A stretch of DNA of 8,836 bases from an uncultured Roseiflexaceae bacterium (GTDB lineage Bacteria; Chloroflexota; Chloroflexia; Chloroflexales; Roseiflexaceae). A program made the position numbers and the translations under genes. The notes under the pieces are model-generated. The model had not been told where the DNA came from. It saw only the letters and a list, made by a program, of their open reading frames with translations, and made no database searches. Location of the stretch: positions 1 to 8,836 of the forward strand of contig CALKHR010000135.1 of assembly GCA_937988885.1 (NCBI GenBank), read 5' to 3'. This document shows, in pieces, positions 6,195 to 8,836 of this stretch (position 1 is its first letter; each line of letters starts with the position of its first letter).

Positions 6195-7211
6195 TTATGG
6201 CTGCGTTTCCGTTTCCGTCTCCGGCTCAGTCTGAGAGCGGGACTGCGGGACCGACTGCTGCGGCACGATCACGGGTGCGGCGTTACCGGTTGTGCGGTCG
6301 AGCAACAGCGTCAGGTCGGTGTTCGGGTCGATGAACCAGATATTGCCGTTCTTAAGCAGTTCCACCTGGAGTTCGCGCTTACGCAACTCGAACAACTCGG
6401 GGTTCTCGCGCCAGTAGCGCCCTTCGATCGCGCGGATCTGCGCATCGCGGTTGGCGGCTTCCAGTGCGGCAGCCGTGCGACCGCGCTCGGTCGTCAGAGC
6501 GATCTGAGCCTCCTGCTCGGCCTGGAACAAGTTGTTGGCCTGCTGCGCCTCGATCTGCTGACGGCGCTTCTCCTCAGTCTCGATCTGCACTTCCAGGTTC
6601 GCCTTCTCTGCCAACAATTGGGCATAGGCATCGCCAACCTTGATGTCGAGCACCTTCACAGCTTCCAATGTCACATACAGCTGATCCACGGGGCTGGGTT
6701 GGCCTGCTTCGACGGGGGAGCGCAGCAACTGCGAAATGCGTTGTGCGAAGCCACCGCGATCCGAAAGCACTTGGTCGAGCGTAAACTGGGTGCTCGCGTT
6801 CTTCAGCGCATCGTTGATAAAACCATCCAAGAATTGGGTCAATTGTTCATCACTGACACCAATTCTGGCGTACTGCTCACGTAACGATTGCTCGTCGGAG
6901 CGACGGCTATAATCAACCTGAATATCAATATCGTACAGTTGTTTATCGCTGCTGGCTACATTTTGTGAGACTTGGCGCGTTTGGCGCTTGACGTTGACGA
7001 TCTCCAAGCGCGTAAATGGCGCAAACGGACGAAAGAAAATGCCCGGTGTCTGAACCCCTGTGACCGCGCCTTGCGTAATGATGATGCCGCGCTCGCCTTC
7101 ATCGACTTGGGCAAACTTGAAGTTGGTAAACAGGACGATAAGCACTACCGCCACAACCACGATCATGCCAATCGCGCCACCTCGGCCACTTGAAGAATTC
7201 GACTTCGCCAT
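6195..7211 (-). CDS. SPFH/band 7 (prohibitin-like) membrane protein
   Basis: A 338-residue membrane-anchored scaffold of the stomatin/prohibitin/flotillin/HflK superfamily. One N-terminal membrane helix spans about residues 13-31 (a run of I, V, A and L). The SPFH domain follows from KFAQVDEGERGI to about 215, with VQTPGIFF typical of the class. A charged coiled coil rich in E, Q, R and A covers about 205-270. The tail is low-complexity Q/P/T/E, ending TEPETETETQP. An in-frame ATG seven codons upstream (7232) lacks a ribosome binding site, whereas AAGGAG (7219-7224) lies 7 nt before ATG 7211, so I chose the latter. It stands alone, is divergent from the ArsA-type gene and ends at its own terminator. 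Family members organise membrane domains or regulate FtsH-type proteases; nothing here identifies the client. Confidence 0.85.
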   Translation of the reverse strand: MAKSNSSSGRGGAIGMIVVVAVVLIVLFTNFKFAQVDEGERGIIITQGAVTGVQTPGIFFRPFAPFTRLEIVNVKRQTRQVSQNVASSDKQLYDIDIQVDYSRRSDEQSLREQYARIGVSDEQLTQFLDGFINDALKNASTQFTLDQVLSDRGGFAQRISQLLRSPVEAGQPSPVDQLYVTLEAVKVLDIKVGDAYAQLLAEKANLEVQIETEEKRRQQIEAQQANNLFQAEQEAQIALTTERGRTAAALEAANRDAQIRAIEGRYWRENPELFELRKRELQVELLKNGNIWFIDPNTDLTLLLDRTTGNAAPVIVPQQSVPQSRSQTEPETETETQP

Positions 7212-7218
7212 ATTGCCA

Positions 7219-7224
7219 CTCCTT
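7219..7224 (-). promoter_or_regulatory. Ribosome binding site deciding the SPFH start
   Basis: CTCCTT on the plus strand is AAGGAG on the minus strand, 7 nt from ATG 7211. It falls inside the longer reading frame that would start at 7232, which argues against the longer start. Confidence 0.75.
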
Positions 7225-7250
7225 GTTGCCATGCATATCTACAGGGAAAT

Positions 7251-7266
7251 TGGCATCAGTATGCCA
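7251..7266. repeat. 16-bp palindrome at the SPFH transcription start
   Basis: TGGCAT (7251-7256), CAGT, ATGCCA (7261-7266) is a perfect 6-bp inverted repeat with a 4-nt loop. It sits at or just after the transcription start predicted for the SPFH gene, so it could be an operator or a 5' hairpin in its mRNA. Confidence 0.35.
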
Positions 7267-7272
7267 GTATCA

Positions 7273-7281
7273 ATGATAACA
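7273..7281 (-). promoter_or_regulatory. Extended -10 promoter element of the SPFH gene
   Basis: Read on the minus strand this is TGT-TATCAT: an extended TG plus a -10 box matching TATAAT at five of six positions, about 40 bp before ATG 7211's ribosome binding site. The -35 position has only a poor match, which is usual for extended -10 promoters. The start would fall near 7266. Confidence 0.45.
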
Positions 7282-7293
7282 TGCATTGCTATC
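7275..7293. repeat. 19-bp imperfect palindrome in the divergent promoter region
   Basis: GATA-A-CA ... TG-C-TATC at 7275-7293 pairs at 7 of 9 positions if one G-T pair counts as a mismatch-tolerant match. It overlaps the proposed SPFH -10 element and a weak TTGCTA (7286-7291) facing the ArsA-type gene. That placement suits an operator shared by the two divergent genes, but no regulator family is recognised. Confidence 0.35.
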
Positions 7294-7346
7294 AAACCTA
7301 ACGGCTTTCTATTCTGATGTGTATACGCTTTAGATGATATTTTCGT

Positions 7347-7403
7347 TTCAGCGCAACAATTGGCAACGCTGGAACGTAGTGTAGGTAGCACAATTGCGCT
7401 GAA
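7347..7403. repeat. 10-bp perfect inverted repeat upstream of the ArsA-type gene
   Basis: TTCAGCGCAA (7347-7356) and TTGCGCTGAA (7394-7403) are exact inverted copies 37 nt apart, ending 28 bp before the ribosome binding site of the ATPase gene. CAATTG adjoins both arms. As DNA they could be paired operator half-sites; as RNA they would close a large leader loop. No T-run follows, so it is not a terminator. Confidence 0.45.
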
Positions 7404-7443
7404 GGCGGCAAACGCACTTCATCACACTATTGAGGAATAGACT

Positions 7444-8616
7444 ATGCGATTGATTCTGTATCTTGGCAAAGGTGGCGTGGGCAAGACCACCACATCGGCG
7501 GCGACCGCTGTGCGTGCAGCCGAGTTGGGCCACCGCACGCTGGTTGTAAGCACCGACGTTGCCCATAGTTTGGCCGACGCACTCGACCACCCGCTTGGGC
7601 CAGCGCCCACGCAACTATCCGAGCGGCTGTGGGGCCAAGAGATAAATGTGCTCGACGAAGTGCGTGAACACTGGGGCGAGTTGCGCAACTACCTTGCAGG
7701 CCTGCTGCGCCGCAAGGGTGTCGATGAAGTTGCCTCCGAAGAGCTTGCGATTATCCCCGGTATGGAGGAGGTCGTCAGTCTGCTGCATATTCGGAAGCAA
7801 GCCCGCGAGGGCAACTTCGATGCCGTGATCGTGGATGCGGCGCCCACGGGCGAGACGATCCGCCTGCTGACGATGCCCGAGACCTTCCAGTGGTACGCCG
7901 CCCGCGTGATGGACTGGGACCCCGGGATGCTGAGCGTGGCGAAACCGCTGGTGCGCTCGCTGATCCCCGCCACCAACGTGTTCGATTCGCTGCAGCGCCT
8001 CACCAAGGGCGTCGAGGCACTCCGCGAGACGCTCACCGACCCCGATGTGAGTTCGTACCGTTTGGTCGCCAACCCCGAGCGGATGGTGATCAAGGAGGCC
8101 CAACGCGCCGCCACGTACCTCTCGCTGTTCGGCTACCCGATCGATGGCGTGGTGCTGAACCGCGTGCTGCCGCAGGGCGTGGTCGAGGGCAACTTTATGC
8201 AGCAATTGCACGATATGCAGGCCGGATACCGCAAGCAGGTGCACGATATCTTTGCGCCGCTGCCGATCTGGGAGGCTTCGCACCAACCGCGCGACGTGAA
8301 GGGCCTGAAGGATTTGGGGGAGATCGGTGCCGAGTTGTTTGGCGACGAAGATCCCACCAAGGTGTTCTTCCGCGGCTCCACACAGGAGATCGTGAAGGAG
8401 GACGATGAGTATGTGATGCGCTTGCCGCTGCCGCACGTGGAGATCGGCAAGGTCTCGATGACGAAGCGCGGCGATGAGCTGTTCATCTCGATCGGCAACT
8501 TCAAGCGCGATATGTTGCTGCCATTGACATTGGCCGAGCGCCCCGCCAAGCGAGCCGTCTTTAAGGGCGGTGTGCTGGAGATCCGCTTTGGCGAACCCGA
8601 TCCGGTCAATGCCTAA
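7444..8616 (+). CDS. ArsA/Get3-family ATPase with C-terminal HSP20-like domain
   Basis: A 390-residue soluble P-loop ATPase of the SIMIBI class. The deviant Walker A GKGGVGKTT (8-16) carries the signature K9 and K14. Switch I reads STDVAHSL (36-43; families usually have DPAHSL), and switch II is DAAPTGETIRLL (131-142). Residues 322-388 match the small heat-shock-like domain found at the end of many bacterial ArsA-like proteins. The protein has no cysteine at all, so it lacks both the metalloid-binding cysteines of the ArsA arsenite pump and the zinc CxxC of eukaryotic Get3. No arsB, arsR or arsC lies nearby, so arsenic export is unlikely. A role with client proteins or tail-anchored membrane proteins is possible but unproven. 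GAGGAA (7432-7437), 6 nt before the ATG, supports the start. It is divergent from the SPFH gene. Confidence 0.85.
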   Translation: MRLILYLGKGGVGKTTTSAATAVRAAELGHRTLVVSTDVAHSLADALDHPLGPAPTQLSERLWGQEINVLDEVREHWGELRNYLAGLLRRKGVDEVASEELAIIPGMEEVVSLLHIRKQAREGNFDAVIVDAAPTGETIRLLTMPETFQWYAARVMDWDPGMLSVAKPLVRSLIPATNVFDSLQRLTKGVEALRETLTDPDVSSYRLVANPERMVIKEAQRAATYLSLFGYPIDGVVLNRVLPQGVVEGNFMQQLHDMQAGYRKQVHDIFAPLPIWEASHQPRDVKGLKDLGEIGAELFGDEDPTKVFFRGSTQEIVKEDDEYVMRLPLPHVEIGKVSMTKRGDELFISIGNFKRDMLLPLTLAERPAKRAVFKGGVLEIRFGEPDPVNA

Positions 8617-8622
8617 AGATTA

Positions 8623-8652
8623 CTTACAGAAGCGGCACGTGAATGGTATAGT
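8623..8652 (+). promoter_or_regulatory. Weak promoter candidate after the ArsA-type gene
   Basis: CTTACA (8623-8628), 18 bp, TATAGT (8647-8652): four and five of six consensus positions. Transcription would begin near 8659, run through the 18-bp hairpin and enter the insertion-sequence end. There is no gene behind it within the window, so it may be chance. Confidence 0.25.
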
Positions 8653-8694
8653 GTGATGCTGGTTTTCAAATGAGACCCACATCTCCCGAAACAG

Positions 8695-8735
8695 GTGATG
8701 TTGAGGCGCTGCGCGTAGCAGCGCCTCAACATCAC
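8695..8735. terminator. Perfect 18-bp hairpin after the ArsA-type gene
   Basis: GTGATGTTGAGGCGCTGC (8695-8712), loop GCGTA, and its exact complement (8718-8735). It lies 78 bp after the ATPase stop codon and is probably its transcription end. A plus-strand transcript meets A residues (AAAAAA) rather than U residues after the stem; a minus-strand one meets only TGTTT. A normal intrinsic terminator is therefore not shown, and the element could be a processing stem or a repeat copy. Confidence 0.6.
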
Positions 8736-8786
8736 AAAAAAGAAGAAAGTACCTTGCTGCCGCAGGCTAAAACAGCTTTTTATTAC

Positions 8787-8836
8787 AGAAAAGGCGGCAG
8801 AAAGGCCCGTGCCTTTAGGCCGGGGATGAATGCCGT
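8787..8836 (+). mobile_element. Left end of an IS200/IS605-family insertion sequence (partial)
   Basis: TTAC (8783-8786) is the target tetranucleotide of IS608-type elements. The guide-like AAAG (8801-8804) precedes a hairpin: CCCG (8806-8809), an extrahelical T8810, GCC, loop TTTA, GGC, CGGG (to 8824). Cleavage after TTAC would leave 19 nt to the hairpin foot, as I recall for the IS608 left end. The trailing GGGGATGAAT is also common at ends of this family. The body, with tnpA and/or tnpB, would lie to the right, outside the window. No transposase codons are visible, so the call rests on the end structure alone. Confidence 0.6.

Noticed and set aside
6129..6884. 251-codon plus-strand frame
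   Set aside because: It is antisense to the SPFH gene, whose frame shows clear domains; the plus-strand product is leucine-rich shadow sequence.
7212..7232. Longer SPFH start at 7232
   Set aside because: No ribosome binding site upstream, and the AAGGAG belonging to ATG 7211 would lie inside the coding sequence.
312..7331. GTATACG(T/C)TTT copies near 313 and 7321 as a shared regulator site
   Set aside because: Only two inexact copies, and GTATAC hexamers are about as frequent as chance predicts in this length.
8617..8836. tRNA gene or TnpB coding remnant after the ATPase gene
   Set aside because: No cloverleaf can be drawn, and no TnpB zinc-ribbon or RuvC codons appear on either strand within the window.

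Overview
The window looks like ordinary chromosome of a moderately GC-rich bacterium, most probably a member of the Chloroflexota. That placement is an inference. It rests on an XPB-Bax1 helicase/nuclease pair in a bacterial setting, a cysteine-free ArsA-like ATPase with a small heat-shock-like tail, and codon use rich in G/C-ending codons against AT-richer spacers. No rRNA, tRNA or CRISPR array was seen.

Layout, left to right. Positions 1-489 hold no gene I can support. A promoter with perfect sigma70-type consensus (TTGACA, 17 bp, TATAAT; 490-518) drives a three-gene plus-strand DNA-repair cassette. Its genes are a small helix-hairpin-helix protein resembling the N-terminus of family X polymerases (601-1077), an XPB-type SF2 helicase (1173-2504) and, 14 bp later, a Bax1/DUF790 protein (2519-4066). 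A long leader containing a hairpin plus T-run (4171-4211) precedes a KimA-type K+ transporter (4262-6106). A strong terminator (6138-6172) separates it from a convergent minus-strand SPFH/band 7 membrane protein (6195-7211). A 232-bp divergent spacer with three inverted repeats leads to the ArsA-family ATPase (7444-8616). The last 220 bp contain a perfect 18-bp hairpin. They end in what looks like the left end of an IS200/IS605-family insertion sequence, placed after TTAC, whose body lies outside the window.

How the genes fit together. XPB and Bax1 form a known archaeal helicase-nuclease pair linked to nucleotide excision repair. Here the helicase seems to lack the N-terminal damage-recognition domain and has RSD in place of the RED motif. 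The Bax1 partner has lost the usual glutamate after its PDF motif. The cassette instead starts with a stand-alone triple helix-hairpin-helix protein. This variant architecture, with a LexA-box-like dyad beside the promoter, is the strongest candidate for something undescribed. The other genes are envelope and homeostasis functions: K+ uptake, an SPFH scaffold, and an ATPase of unproven substrate.
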